DNA of 64,000 nucleotides from positions 29,862,218 to 29,926,217 of the forward strand of contig CM066982.1 in assembly GCA_033977485.1 (NCBI GenBank). The letters are read 5' to 3'. The translations under genes were made by a program, and so were the position numbers. Positions 46,501 to 59,165 of the stretch are shown piece after piece. The notes below the pieces were generated by a model. That model was not told the DNA's origin, searched no databases, and saw only the letters and a list, made by a program, of their open reading frames with translations. The DNA comes from Hydrangea macrophylla. Lineage: Eukaryota; Streptophyta; Magnoliopsida; Cornales; Hydrangeaceae. How positions within the stretch are numbered: the first letter of the stretch is position 1; every line of letters starts with the position of its first letter.

Positions 46501-46771
46501 TGAGAAGGCTTTGTTTGACCATGTGTTTCAAATTGCTGATCCTCAACTATTTCCTGATGGAATAAGTCAAGAAGTCCCTCACAACCACAATGAGATAACA
46601 ACGACCTTTCAAGAATGCCTGAACTCGCTTGTTAGAATTGGACTCACTTGTTCTTCAGATTCACCAGATGATCGAATGGACATCAAAGAAGTTGTCACCA
46701 AAATTGCTGTCATCAAACAATCGTTTCTTGGGGTTGGTACTCACCGAAGGACCTCAAATTGGCAACACTAG
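43510..46771 (+). pseudogene. LRR receptor-like kinase copy 2, N-terminally deleted
   Basis: The promoter-like segment (43520-43640) joins directly to mid-LRR sequence at about 43665. The signal peptide and about six LRRs are gone compared with copy 1. A 5-bp deletion near 44088 and a 13-bp deletion near 45173 shift the frame. Exon 1 runs to 45479, the intron is 45480-46367 and exon 2 is 46368-46771 (EYGMGQEASMEGDVYSYGIL, stop at 46769). Transmembrane and non-RD VHSDLKPSN features resemble copy 1. The DFG motif reads AFG (codon 45377-45379), losing the metal-binding aspartate. Despite this the rest aligns closely with copy 1, so the duplication is fairly recent. Confidence 0.9.
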
Positions 46772-46940
46772 AAGGTTAGAGCACTTCTTGAAAATACAAC
46801 CAGAATTTGAAAATTTTATCTGTGAACGTAATGAGGTTATAGTTTATTAATTATAGTTATAATTTAATACAGTACTATTCATCTTCCATGTTCTTGTGTT
46901 GCTTCCTTTGTTCGCCATAAACTAGACATGGGTTATAAAA

Positions 46941-47171
46941 TGTTGTAGTTTTTTTTGTAGGTTCAATTTGGTAAACACAAATTTATATATTACAAGTATT
47001 CACTTGTCCACCTCAGCAGTCCACATCAGAAGTCATAGAATCAAAGTCACTAAGTTTTGTTTTCTGTTTTCTATAAATATTAGTGGGTTTTCTTTTCAGT
47101 TGTAACAAAACTATGAATCAATAAAATACTTTCTTTAGTTTCTCTCTCTAGATCTGAAATGGTATCAAAGC
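46941..47171 (+). mobile_element. Copia 5' LTR remnant with primer site
   Basis: TGGTATCAAAGC at 47160-47171 is a common copia primer-site variant. It follows a 3' LTR-like TTTCTCTCTCTAGATCTG. A possible LTR start TGTTGTAG is at 46941. No gag follows, so this is a fragment. Confidence 0.5.
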
Positions 47172-47873
47172 ACTTAGAAGATTTTCCCGTTCGTTTTCTT
47201 CCTTTCTAAACAGTGATTCTGTTCTTCGATCTCTCTGTTGAAAGGCTCTTTGATTTTCTTTTCTCACTCGCAAAAATTTTCTCGAGATCCAAACAGCTTT
47301 AGCTTTTTCTTTTCCTTTTCTACTCATGACTACAAGTAATAATATACGTAGTTATATACTTAGACAATTATTTTTTTCTTAGGTGACCCCACTAAAATAA
47401 AGAGAAAAAAAAAAAAAAAAAAAAAAGGAAAAGACTTCCGGTACACCAAGGTAGTTGTAGTGTGTAGGCACCAAAGTGGTTTTAGGTAGAAAACATTTGT
47501 TTGGCTAAATGTTCCCTACCGAGAACAAATGGTGTAAGTACACCAAACCCACTTTGGTACACCATAGTGGGCTTCAAAATAAAAATAAAATAAAATAAAT
47601 AAGAGAAGGAGTCAAATTGATAATTTGATGAGGTTTAGACAACCCAAAATGGGTAATCATCAATTCACGTGTTCATACAGTTTTATATATTGAAAAATAC
47701 GTCATCCGTCCTATTTTATCTATCATTATTTCCTTTTTTGGCCGTTCCAAAACTACCGTCCACTAAAAAATTCATCATTAAATTTTAGTTTCTTTCCGGA
47801 ATAACCCTTATTGATTTTGAAATTACCCAACAAAAAAAAACAAAAAAAAAAACAAGCTAGGATATTTTGGAAC
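47172..47873. other. No gene; homopolymer-rich DNA
   Basis: An A run of about 24 lies at 47404-47427. Words such as GGTACACCA and ACCAAAGTGG recur near 47440-47570. No coding frame is supported. Confidence 0.5.
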
Positions 47874-47890
47874 AACCGCATTAGTTCCAT
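47874..47890. repeat. Target-site duplication of the LINE, left copy
   Basis: AACCGCATTAGTTCCAT is repeated exactly at 52310-52326. Confidence 0.95.
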
Positions 47891-50800
47891 TTTTTTTTTT
47901 GAACGGCTAATATCATAAAAGAAATCAATGAGCGAAGAACCCATAATTACAATATATCCACTCAAATACTAAAAACCCCCCAAAACCCCAAAGCTTACCC
48001 AGGTTCCCTAAATGAAAAGCCTTGTCCCATGAAGACTTTCATTAGGAGAACCAGGGAGCAAATCACCCAAAATGCCCCAAAAAACCCCTAAAAAACCCAA
48101 AACACAGCCCCAAAAAACCAGCAAGAAATACATGAACCAAGACTAATGACCACTGAGAGCAAAATGACCTACCAAAAGACTCCAATGGGACTAAAAAAAC
48201 AGCCATCCAAATGGATTAACAAATTTGGGAGTAAAACTCCAAGCCCAACTGTAGCCATCTCTGTGAAGTACAAACTCTACTACTATTGCAGCTACTTTGT
48301 CCATATTGATCTAAAAAAAAAAGCTCTGTAGGGTCTTCAGGAAAATTAAACTTTCTATTACCCTGAATGATTCAGTAATGGCACTATCACCTTGAAAACC
48401 AACTATCCTTTGTATCACTTCTCGTGGATCTGTCTCGACAAATTAATCAGCAGGGTGAGCTGGAACAGCTGCTTTTATTCCAGCAGTGCCAACAGCCACC
48501 AAGAGAGCAACAACGAGAAGCTAAGCATTGGCTCCCTTAAGTTCGACACATTTTGCAATTGGATCAAAATAGTTGCAGGAGGCTGCTTGAGACTCGTGTA
48601 GTGAGCTTGAATTGCCAGTAATCCAATTCCCTCCAGCCAAATTGTCAAACACATTCAACCACCCACAGTTACTCCACCAAAACGCAATCCGATTTTTGAT
48701 CAGCAAAGGAAATTTGATTACTGGACAAAAGTCCAAAGACAAACCCCCCATATATAGTAGTTACATTCCAAAACTAGCTTGAAACAAAGCAACACCATAA
48801 AAGCCCACAAACCAACAGTAGCAAAGATGAACCAATGGGCCCTTGAATTAACTATAGGCACCACAACCATTACTACCCAGCGCACAGCACCAAACTTCAA
48901 GAGCACACAGTAGCACATCCTGATAGCTCAGCCTTGCCTCGTGGGAATGCGTCATAGAGCATTCAGCCTAGCCAATGATTTATCCACCATTGAAAATCCA
49001 GCTTGCCTATCCATTAGCAGCACCTTATCAGTGAATCCAAGCCGCAGCTCCCATCCCATCCTGATCCATAGGAAGGGAATACGATTTGACCTGCCCCATC
49101 TGAGCTCAAAAACTGGCTTTTATTTTTATTTTGAACAGCACCAATCATTGATAAAGACAAAACAAAGCGATAAGCCTCGCAAATAACAATTTCAACCAAA
49201 AAATGGAGACTAAGAAACCGCCCCGAAAACCACAGCTGGAGGTTCCAAATTGAAACACTCCCTTTTAAGAGTTTCAGAAAGGAACCACCCAAGAGCAGAG
49301 AAAATAGACAGCAATAAAACCAACTCTTCTACCAACACCAAAACAGAATGATAGCACAAGGCACAAATAAAATGCCGAATATATGCCAATAATATCCACC
49401 AAAAAACTGTAGAGGACCCATTAAGACCGAACCCACTCCACTTTAACAAAACTACCAGCAAACCTGAACAACTGTGCAAAACAAAACCCCGCACACCAAG
49501 TTGCTCTTGAGAAACATTCAGACTATATTTTGCAAGAGAATTACCCCAAAGAGCAAGCAATAAAAGCGCCACAACCCGGCCTATAGGACCTTGACCCGCA
49601 TCTGCTTAACCATTCCCCGCACTACACCATTGAACAGGTAGACGAAGGATAAAACGAAACAGTCTTACCGAATCAAGATTTAGCATCACCCAGAGCACCA
49701 AATCTGAAATGCACTACAAACAATCCTCAAGTGTAACTCACAGCCCTTCACAAAGCCAGGGCATAAACCACTCTATTGAACACTACAGAGCAGCCCCCGA
49801 CAGAGAATAAAAGAATTAACACTACAACGTCTCCGGATCAGACAGAATTGTCACCTAGAATCCAGAAATACCCCCTGTTGAACTGCACTGTAATCTATAC
49901 TCTATGAACCACAGCAGAGAAACGCTCAAGAACCACCATCAGAGCAGGACTAACCACATAACACACATCCACTTGTCGTTTGGCAATGATTTCCAGCACT
50001 CACTAGCCGTGGGAATTCAGCCACAATGCCCAAAAAACTCAAAAGCCACTAAAAACTGTAAGCACCACCGAAAAACCTAAACTGTAACCACCCCCGGGGA
50101 CAAAACAAAAAACCCCCCGAGACCATAGCAGCCGCTACACTGGAAACACACCAAAAGACCCCACCCGACAGGAACGAGGCTTGACCGTCACTTATATCCA
50201 TGCAACAAAAGGATCCTCTCTATCAATTGCCGATTTTGCTAGTATGTCTGCGAAAGAATTCCTTTCCCTGTTTACATGTTTGAAACTAATTAAGTTATGA
50301 GACAAACTGTCACTCAAGAGATTCTGAAGCTCATTGAAGAGAAAGATGTACTTCCAATTCCAACAATCCGCGCTCGATGCCCATGAAATTGCAACCGTAG
50401 AGTCACTTTCAATAATTAGTGCAATAGACATGCGTCGTACAGTGGACCAAACTCTTAGAGCCTCCAGGATGGCCAGGAATTCAGCTACATTTGAGTCAGC
50501 CCATCCCACCGGACTTGAGAAAACATATTTCACTCTTCCCTCATGGTCCCTTAGGACGCCGCCGATCCCAGCCGGGCCCGGTTTCCCCCTGGCCGCTCCG
50601 TCAACATTAAATTTAAATACACCCAGAGAGGGCGCAGACCATGAATGAGGCCTCGTGGTTGCAATTGGATTCCCCCGACTACATGCCACCTCAATATTGT
50701 TCAACATGTCGTTAATGGACAAATTTGCCTCTTTAGTTTTGGATTTGAACCACCAGCACAGTGTAAGTTTAACCCTCTCCACAGTCTCCGACTGATTCAG

Positions 50801-52309
50801 CACCTCCCCTTTGAAGACTATACTATTTCTTGTTAACCAGATTGACCAAATAAAAGCAAAAAATAGCATTTTCCATGCCATCTTTGATTTTTGTCCAACG
50901 CCCAGACTTCCCCACTGATTCCACCACTCAACTAACGTTAGAGGGCAACACACTTTCACACCCCAAAGGTTGACACAATCCCCCCACATCGCCCATGTCA
51001 ACGAACAATTGAGAAAGAGATGGTCAACCGTTTCGATATGGTCTCTGCAGAAGCTGCACCTCAAGTCATTTTGTGGAAGACACCCCATGAATTCCAGATT
51101 TTGTTTCACCGCAATTCTACCTTGCAATACCTGCCATCCGAAAATCTCTACTTTAGGAGGAATGCCACTACCCCATGTGCAGTCGATGCTATTCACATTT
51201 GCAAATCTCCTATTTTCCATCTCTTGACAGAAGGATTTTACCGAAAACTTTCCATTAGCTTCATATTGCCAACACGGACGATCGCCTCTTGATCTATTAA
51301 GAACAACTTTATTGAGAAGTGCTAAACAATTGTTCCATTGATCTGTTTCCCAGTTCATCGGTAATCGTCTTAGAGAAATGTCCCATATCCAACCGCCAGA
51401 CATCCATTTCCCAAACTCTGAAATAGGCCCCGATTTAAGAGACGACAAGGCAAAGATTCGTGGAAATAAAGTTTTCATTTGACCGTCCTCCAACCACAAA
51501 TCATTCCAGAAATCAATAGCTTTTCCATTTCCGACCAACCTCTTGAATCCTTCTTGTACGAGTATCGCGTGACCGTCTACCCCACTAGTTAAAGAGAACA
51601 AATCTTTTGCAAACGATGAAAGTCCCCTACTATTTTGAAACCTGGGAAGGTTACTATTGGGATTCAGACCATATTTGGTGCATAACACATCTTTCCATAG
51701 AGTTGAGGCCGGAGTCGTTCCAAATTTCCAGAGCCATTTGGAGACCAATGCTCTGTTCTTGTCCAGTATTCCCACCACTCCAAGGCCCCCCTTTGATTTG
51801 CTTTTGCAAACTTTGGACCAAGCGACCCAATTTATCTTTCTTTTGTCCTCCGACCCACCCCACAAAAATTTTCTCTGTACCCGTTCAATCTTTGACGCAA
51901 TCGATTTTGGAACGAGAAACAAAGATAAGAAATAAAGAGGCATGCTTGCCAATACCGATTTAATAAGAGTCAATCTCCCACCTATTGAGAGGAGCTTTTG
52001 TTTCCAGGATGAAAGCTTCCGCCTTATGGAGTCCACCATCGGGGCCCACGTCTCGACTCTATATGGATTTGCACCCAGCTGGAAACCTAAATATTTAATT
52101 GGTAGAAATCCACGCTTGCATTTGATTGTAGAAGCCCAACCTTCCATCTGAGATTCTTCCACCTTACAACCCACAATCACACTTTTCGCTAGATTGATCC
52201 GCAACCCAGAAATCAGTTCAAAGCATCTTAAAATCCGTTTGAGCGTTAGAATCTGTGGAAGGTGTGCCTTACAGAAAAAGAGTGTATCATCCGCATATTG
52301 TAAGTGAGA
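47891..52309 (-). mobile_element. L1-type LINE, 5'-truncated
   Basis: The 4.4-kb element lies between perfect 17-bp target duplications. On its own strand it ends in a poly-A tail (T run 47891-47900). The coding part covers the end of reverse transcriptase, a zinc-binding domain and RNase H. The 3' untranslated part is long (about 2.3 kb, 47901-50191). The 5' end is cut just upstream of the RT YADD motif, as is usual for target-primed insertions. Confidence 0.95.
50192..52309 (-). pseudogene. LINE ORF2 C-terminal part: RT end, zf-RVT, RNase H
   Basis: The frame is open from the truncation point at 52309. It begins with the RT catalytic motif YADDT, so the catalytic palm is missing its front half. 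KYLGFQLGANPYR and WKQKLLSIGGRLTLIKS (RT thumb) follow. Next comes a zf-RVT block near 51000 (FCRDHIETVDHLFLNCSL). The last domain is RNase H (FNVDGAARGKPGPAGIGG, then ESDSTVAISWA, then NSFADILAKSA). The stop is TAA at 50194-50192. The long open frame suggests a recent insertion, yet it cannot be active without its 5' half. Confidence 0.93.
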
Positions 52310-52326
52310 AACCGCATTAGTTCCAT
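52310..52326. repeat. Target-site duplication of the LINE, right copy
   Basis: An exact copy of 47874-47890. Confidence 0.95.
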
Positions 52327-53395
52327 GTCATGTGAATGACAATAATTATATTCCCTTAAAAAGTTGAACTCTCAAAGATGGACACATAAAATGGGACAAA
52401 AGAAGTATATATTTCACGTCTTCAGCGAACATCCTTCAATTCAACATTTTCAAAGTATAAAAAAAATCGTTCAACATTTGAATGAATGGTATTCAACTAT
52501 TAAAGTAATCAAGTTCTTTTCTTTCCCTGATAATTTTAAGATTCAGAAAATATTTTTTTACTGTTAATTTTATTGAAGAAAGTTTTTTAGTGATCAATTA
52601 CTGAATGGCACTACAAAAAAAGATTTCTACGTCCATGTGTATTTTGGCTCCAATTCAACCTAAGAAATGGCGGTTTGGTTACCCCACTTTGTTAAACCAT
52701 TCAAAAGTGACCACATTTGTGTTCCAAGATCCAGGACTTTAATTTGTTTTAAACTTTTAGCTTTCTTGCATGAGAGTAGTCAGAATTGTGAGAGAGCTGG
52801 AAGCGCACAGTGCACATATAACCATTTTTCTCCTACTTCATGTTGGAAATATTTTATTGATATACTTGAATAAACAGATTCGCCGCCTCACTGGGTATGC
52901 TTGAGGAAAATGTCGGCATCTGTCTCCCAGGATACAGCGGCTTCTAAACAGTGGTACTTGCACAATGTACAACTGCTCCGGCAAACCAACTATATTCTGT
53001 GACTCTGAAACTGGGACTGAAAAGGGAACTCTTTGAAGAACAGTATGTAAAACTGTGTTGGAGGTGTGTATAGACTGAAGGAGAGTTGGAATATATCAGT
53101 GGATTAATCCAAATCAGACTTTACACATTTCTGTCACATGTTAAGTGTGAAGAAATTCCAAAGGTCTTTTGCAACTTTGTAAAAATTCTGGGGTCCAAAA
53201 AGAAATAATCTGTGCCGGCCGCACCCGCACCCCCGGCATGGCCGGTCGGACGAACGGCGGGGGCGCGCGTGTGTGGAGTAAACCCAAAGGGCCTTAGGTC
53301 CTCCCCCTTCCACAAAACTGGGTACCCCTTGGGTCTAAACCCAAAACATGAAGTAGCCTTATAAATACACTAAAGACTACTTCTATATTTCCTAT
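52327..53395. other. No gene; lone CACTA-like end and a GC-rich patch
   Basis: CACTACAAAAAAAGATTTC at 52609 looks like one end of a CACTA-type element without a partner. A GC-rich block at 53213-53275 (GCCGGCCGCACCCGCACCCC onward) is followed by a TATA-like TTATAAATACA at 53360. It may be an LTR or promoter piece. Confidence 0.45.
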
Positions 53396-53860
53396 CACTA
53401 CAAGGAAAAAGGCCTTTTATGTCACTTTTAAAATTTTTTTTATGTCACTTTTATTTAGAGTGACATAATTATTTCTAACATGTGCTTTTTATGTCACTTT
53501 TTAAATAATTATGTCACTTTTTTAAAAAAAGTGACATAAAAACTCTATTATTTATGTCATTTTTTATAAAAGTGACATAAATAATAATTTTTTATGTCAC
53601 TTTTTCAAAAAAGTGACATAAATAATAATTTTTTATGTCACTTTTTCAAAAAAGTGACATAAATAATAAGATTTTTATGTCGCTTTTAAAAAACCGACAT
53701 AAATAATGACGCGGTGGCAATTTTGTAAATAACACATTTCATTTTTATGTCATTTTTTGTAAAAAGTGACATAAATAATTACATTACTTATAAAGATTCT
53801 TATTTTTTATGTCACTTTTTTGTTAAATTCACAAACATTTTTTAAAAAGTGACATAAATG
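53396..53860. repeat. Left subterminal array of ATGTCACTTTT palindromes
   Basis: Inverted pairs TTTATGTCACTTTTT and AAAAAGTGACATAAA recur every 30-60 bp, about ten times. Confidence 0.9.
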
Positions 53861-54910
53861 AATACAAGCGCGCGCGGGAAAGCGGGAATAAAAGTGCAGC
53901 GCTTCTAGTCCCTCTCTCATCTCCCGCTCATCTCCTCTCATCTCCCCGCCGCTGGTACCTCTTCCTCCCATCCATCTACTCTCTCATCTCCCTCTCATCC
54001 ATCTCCTCTCTCTCCCGAACTCACCGACGACCACCGCCACTTCCTCCAACCGGTGCCACCGCCCACCGCCATTCTCTCTCACATTTGGTAATATCTCTCT
54101 TTTTCGGTATCTCTCTTTCTCTCTGCCATAACCCTAACCCTAACATCATTCCTAGCTCCTGACCCTAACTAATGGTAACTATTGTTTTTCGGCCCATCCA
54201 GATTGAATCTCATGCTTTAATCTTCTTCCCATCTGTCTCATCTTCAGAAGGTATCATGGACCGAAGAATGGGTTCGAGATCGAAGACCGGTAACCCTCAT
54301 CGTGAAATCCTTTTTCTTTCAATTTTTAGTTTTCCCTTTCTCATTTTTGGGACATACTGATTTGGTTTAACGTTTTTGGAGGATTTTAATTGATAAGTGT
54401 TTGTTCGGTATTGATCCTCGGATGCTTCAATTAAAAGATCCCCAAATTTTTTTCTTGGGTCTGTAATGTATGTGATAATATTTGGGATGTATGAAGATTT
54501 TGCTCTCTACTGTAATGTATCAAACATTCTGATTTATTTTTTAGGGTGAGCCTATGTTAGTTTTAGTTTTGGGAATCTCTACTTTTTAGTTAGGGTAAGT
54601 GAATCCGTAATTTTTATTGAATGAAATGTATGTGGTTCCGGCACTAATAGGTATCATATTTAGGATCTCCGAGTGAAATGTACGTTTTGATGAACATGTT
54701 TTTTTTTTAAATCTGTCAAGACCCACCATGTTTGAGCTCTTTAAAAAAGAAGACAAGAAGTTTCTCTCATTCTTTTGTTTTATCAGCAACCAAACATAGC
54801 CTAAATAACATTTTTTATGCTAAGTTTCATATTTTTTTGTCCCTTTTTTTCTTTTTTGCAGATAATTGCCTCGAAATGAACACCCATTCAAGAAAGGCCA
54901 GAAAACTCAG
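53861..54910 (+). other. Promoter-like and 5' exon-like region
   Basis: CT-rich sequence with CACCGCC words (53900-54080) looks like a plant 5' untranslated region. A short reading stretch with MDRRMGSRSKT follows (54257-54289) and ends at a donor ACCG-GTAACC. A second exon-like piece lies at 54862-54909 between TTTTGCAG and CAG-GTGCGTAAG. The gene of origin is not recognised. These could be 5' exons of the TBC fragment downstream. Confidence 0.4.
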
Positions 54911-57090
54911 GTGCGTAAGTTATTTGCTTTAAAGTTTAAAGCATTTTGCTGAACTAATGAGTTAGAAGCTATTGTCAAAATCTACATTTGTACACCAACA
55001 AGACATTGATCTAATTCAATTCTTCATGGCTCAATTCTTTTGTGTTTACCATGTATTGCAGGGGTGAGTTGTCCTACTTTTTTTCCCTTGCTAGTCTTTA
55101 AACATTGTAGACACTTGGATTTATTTGTCCTTTAAACATTGTAGACACTCTGCAGTTGGGATGAGCATTATTGTTTGAGAAAATGTTTGGGATGATTGGA
55201 AGGGGTAATGGTTCTAACTCATATTTATCAATCATACAACCAAATGATGAATATTGAAAAATTCACTTTGTATGACTCAAATTTTTATTAAAGCTCAGGG
55301 CAATTTTGATATTTTGATTAACACCACTAATGGCATCACAATGATCCGGGGAAATCTTAGAGTTCTCAGTTCTTCAGGTAGTATGATGTTTTCTTGATAC
55401 TCTTGATAACTTGAATCCCACATTTGGTTCCCAAATGGTTTAATAGTTATACCAAATGGAAGTTGTTTTGGGTAGTAAAACAATCAAAGCATTTGGGAAA
55501 CCAAATTTGAGACTTGACCCTTCTCTATCTCTCTAGAAAGCAAAAAAAAACCTAAAGCTCTCTCTCACTCAGTGGGAATGAATTTTTCTCGTGCTTTCTT
55601 CTACACTAATGTCAGAGACTCAAAAATTTCTTAGAAATAGCTGAAAATCAAGAAAAATGGAAATAAACTGAAATGTAAAGTACATAAATGTGTTTTTCAT
55701 AGTCTTTTATTTTTCTTCCTATTTAGCTCACCATTTTCTTGTTAACTATTCAAGAAAAAGTGTTCTCTTTTGATTCTCCTTCTCTAACTTCATGAACCAA
55801 ACGAGCCTTGGTGAAACCGCTGAAGAAAATTATGCATCTCTGATCGCTCTCTCCTGTTATAACTGAGGAAATTAGGGCTACATACAGAAAGGCTGGGGTA
55901 ATTTCAATTACAAAAAACTATGTAGATTTGTCTAGTATTTTATTTTTGGTCATTCTTGTTTATGAATAATCATTGGTTTATAATAAATAATTGCCACCAT
56001 TTGTATTATTTTGCTTGGTTAGGTCATTTCCTTCAATTTGGTCCATGATATAGGGAGTTCTTTGACCTTTAAATGATTGAGTAACCTTTGAATGATGGCA
56101 ATTCTTATGTAGGAACATAGTTCACTTGTAATCAATACTTAACTTTTTCTCTTAATCTAGGGATTCCTACATGTATGAGAATTTGATCATGCTAGTTTGG
56201 AACCTCATGCTTCTTCTCTTTTAAAGTGTGCAAGTATTTTTAGCCAGGGAGATTTTTTGAGTGGTTTATGTTATGTTATATTTGGTGCACAAACAGAAAT
56301 GAATTTGTTCATATTAAGTTCATAGAGATCATTGCTTTTTAAGTTTTACTGAATTTTCTGGGAGTTCCCATGGTCTTTGATCCTTATTATTCAAACTGCT
56401 TGCAGCTTTGCTTATCAATCTTTTAGGATCTTAAATTACGTCTTGCCTTTCAAACTTGTTCATAATGCAATTCTGGTTCTTACCTTGGTCCCCGGTTAAA
56501 TATTTGCTTATCAACCTTTTTCCTTGTAGTGCTTGTACAAATCATGGTTTGTTTACGCATTGTTTGGTCTAGTGTATTGCTAGATACTTTGTGAGACTAA
56601 TAGCTGAAATTTCATAGTAAGTTGTTCCGAAAAAGTATATTGGCTGGAATTTTGGGTACAAAAATCAGAACAGTTTTTTGCTTCTCTTCTCTTGGTTGTG
56701 AGCTCTGTTCTACTGCCATTGTACTGCTGTGATTAATTATTCCTTGTATAAACAAAGTTTAAATTTTCATGTCTTCCAATGATATTATCATGAATTTGTA
56801 TTTTAAAAGTTGTGATTCCACTTTCTTATGAATGTTTTAACTCCATTTTCTTATGATATATATATGTATATATATACTTGCATGTAGGGGCATACACTAT
56901 GGTTAGTGGGTTCATGTTTGGGAAATGGGAGTTAATTGGCAATGTGCTTTGTTGCTTAGTTAACTGAGGTTATGAAGATATAGTACTGAAAAAAATTATT
57001 TGAAAGGAATCCACTTGTGGCAAGGAATCCACTTGCTTGTGGTATATGTTATTATTTGATATCTACTATTTTACAACGAATGAATTTCAG
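54911..57090. other. No exon recognised; intron-like DNA
   Basis: The stretch is T-rich with no long frame and no repeat of note. It looks like intron sequence copied with the neighbouring exons. Confidence 0.45.
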
Positions 57091-57182
57091 GTGCACTGAG
57101 AGTTCCGTTGGGGTGGAGGCACAACTTAGTAATTTAGCTTCAATTACTCAAGCTATTGATCCAAAGCTTCATCAGCATTTAG
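57091..57182 (+). pseudogene. Captured exon of a TBC (Rab-GAP) domain protein
   Basis: The exon follows TTTCAG and precedes a GTATTA donor. It reads ESSVGVEAQLSNLASITQAI then DPKLHQHL. This matches the block just before LGGGDYLFAFRM in plant TBC1-domain Rab GTPase-activating proteins. No other TBC exon was found near it. Confidence 0.75.
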
Positions 57183-57426
57183 GTATTATATTTCATGCTT
57201 GTCCATTTCTTAATATAGTTTTTCACCTACATTTAATTTGAACATAATATCTACTACTATCACTTACAGACACCTAATAGTCCTCATTGGTTTGAAGTTC
57301 CTTGTGTCTTGCTTGTTGTCGAAAGAAGATTTATGCACAGGTTTGCATTCCAAATTAAGCTTTCACTTGAAAGAAGATTTAAACTTCTACTATCTAAACT
57401 TTATCAAATCTTTTCCTTTTGGTTAG

Positions 57427-57543
57427 GCTGCCTTTGATCACTTTGTTCAGAGGACTGATATTGACACATCTAGAATAGTTATCTTTGGAAGATCACTTGG
57501 TGATGCTGTTGGAGCCTTGCTTGGCAAAAACAACCCCGACAAG
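57427..57543 (+). pseudogene. Captured exon of a WAV2/ABHD13 (Bem46-type) alpha/beta hydrolase
   Basis: A 39-codon phase-0 exon lies between GGTTAG and AAG-GTATGA. It reads QRTDIDTSRIVIFGRSLGD then GALLGKNNPDK. The nucleophile elbow G-R-S-L-G is present, but the following glycine is D here. The family proteins are membrane-anchored hydrolases (WAV2 controls root bending). The exon stands alone. Confidence 0.82.
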
Positions 57544-58079
57544 GTATGACTATAGTGAGTTCTGCACTTGTATTTCTCTTTTTATTTTTGGGGCCATCTG
57601 ATTCACTACATGTTTATATACTTAGTTGTGAAGCTGTATACATGTGTATATACATGCGTTGCTCATATAAATGTATATATATACTTGTTAGAAGCACTGT
57701 CAATTCTTTGTGATTTTGAAACATTCCATCTCTTGGTAAAGAAAATAAAATTTTGAGTCCAAAAAACTTGTTGCATTGCTCATTAGATCGGTTGGTTTGC
57801 CTTATGTCAATTGTATGTATAACTGTGAGTTGAGACTTGAGAGTCGATACACTGTTGTGCAAAATTTTAACATTTCGCGTAACATAATTTCACACATATA
57901 ATTAAAACTATATGTGCTTTTATTAAAATAGGTTGGACCCATTCAGGATATCACATCCCTTAATTACAATCCCTATTTAGAGGAAACACCTTTTAATTGA
58001 TTCCAATTTAAAAGACTAATTTTAAATTAAATGAAATAAAATTTAATATTTTTTGTTTGGGCTGGACCTAGGTGAATGA
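57544..58079. other. No gene; intron-like and intergenic DNA
   Basis: TATA-like and ATACATGTGTATATACATG words lie at 57640-57685. Nothing coding is seen. Confidence 0.45.
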
Positions 58080-59165
58080 CGTAGGTTGCCTACGTATCCA
58101 TTAACGATTGAATCAAGTCGAACGTAGTTCAATATACTTGAATTTAATGAGTATATGAGCTCATTGTATTTTGACAGTGGGTATGTGACCCATGTCTAAA
58201 ATTTGAGAATTTTGTGTTTTTGTATGAGACTCATATTTAATTGAGATTTGAAAATTGAAGTTGGGACATAGATAAATGATCTATGTAATGGACTTGGATT
58301 TAAATTGGACTTGACATGGGTGGATGACCCACGCAATTCATGAAAGGTTTATAACCCATGAAAATTTGAAATGGGTGAATTACCCATTATGTCTTTTATT
58401 TAATAAAATCTGGAATGGGTTAAAACATCAGTTTTTTTTTAACAGGTTTGTAACCCATAAACCAAAGTTTGTTCACTCCAACTATTCCTTTTTAATTTGA
58501 CCGAACTAGATGAAGGTCTGGGCATCTTCAACAAATTTTTTTGGCTGAACAACTTCTTTATGAAAAAGATTTTCACATAGAGATGAACAACTTCATGTCC
58601 CTTTCAACATTCATTTCTTTTTTTGACCAAACAATGCTCTGGGCATTGAAAGGTCTGAAAGTATGAATATTTTTTTGTCTTATATTTTGATTTGGGAAAA
58701 CAGTTTCCAACCACATGGGTAACCCAAAATTTCTTAAGCTCTCTTTTTTAAAGCTTTTTGTTTTGTTTTTTTTGTTTGTTTGTTTTATTATTTAACTAAA
58801 TGGAGGTCATGTGATGCTTCTGGGCATCCTTGAAATCCAATAAAAAGTGTATGCTTTTCATTTATAAGGATGCACAGAACATCCATAGTCAAAGGAAAAG
58901 CCACTGCCATTGGACATCCATTTACATGATGGATTGTCTATCATTTCTTTTTATAGAAAATATGGTGATGTGTAAAAAGGTCATTGTTATACGATGGTTT
59001 GCCCATCAAAAATTTAAAGATGAACAAGGCATCAAGTTTAATTGAAAGACTTGTCCATCGAATTGTTAGATGCTCAAAGCATCAACTATGTGATGATTTG
59101 TTCATCAAAATTTTGAGATGCACAAGACATCCAAATTTTTTTTGAGAGTATCTCTCTACTGTGAG
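58080..59165 (-). mobile_element. Remnant of a Tat-type retroelement 3' region, inverted
   Basis: The inverted motif GTTGCCTACGTATCC (58085-58099) and CGTAGTTC (58123-58130) matches the sequence that precedes the 3' LTR in the element at the window start. To the right are two loose tandem families. One is built on ACCCATG/ATGGGT words (58190-58460), the other on GATGCACAAGACATCC-type words about 60 bp apart (58865-59130). This parallels the repeat-then-motif order at 15431-17067. Confidence 0.5.

Noticed and set aside
48000..50190. Several hydrophobic minus-strand frames downstream of the LINE RNase H
   Set aside because: They fall in the LINE 3' untranslated part, overlap in different frames and show no family motif.
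52609..52640. A full CACTA element starting at 52609
   Set aside because: Only one end is present; no inverted partner or subterminal array was found before the element at 53396.
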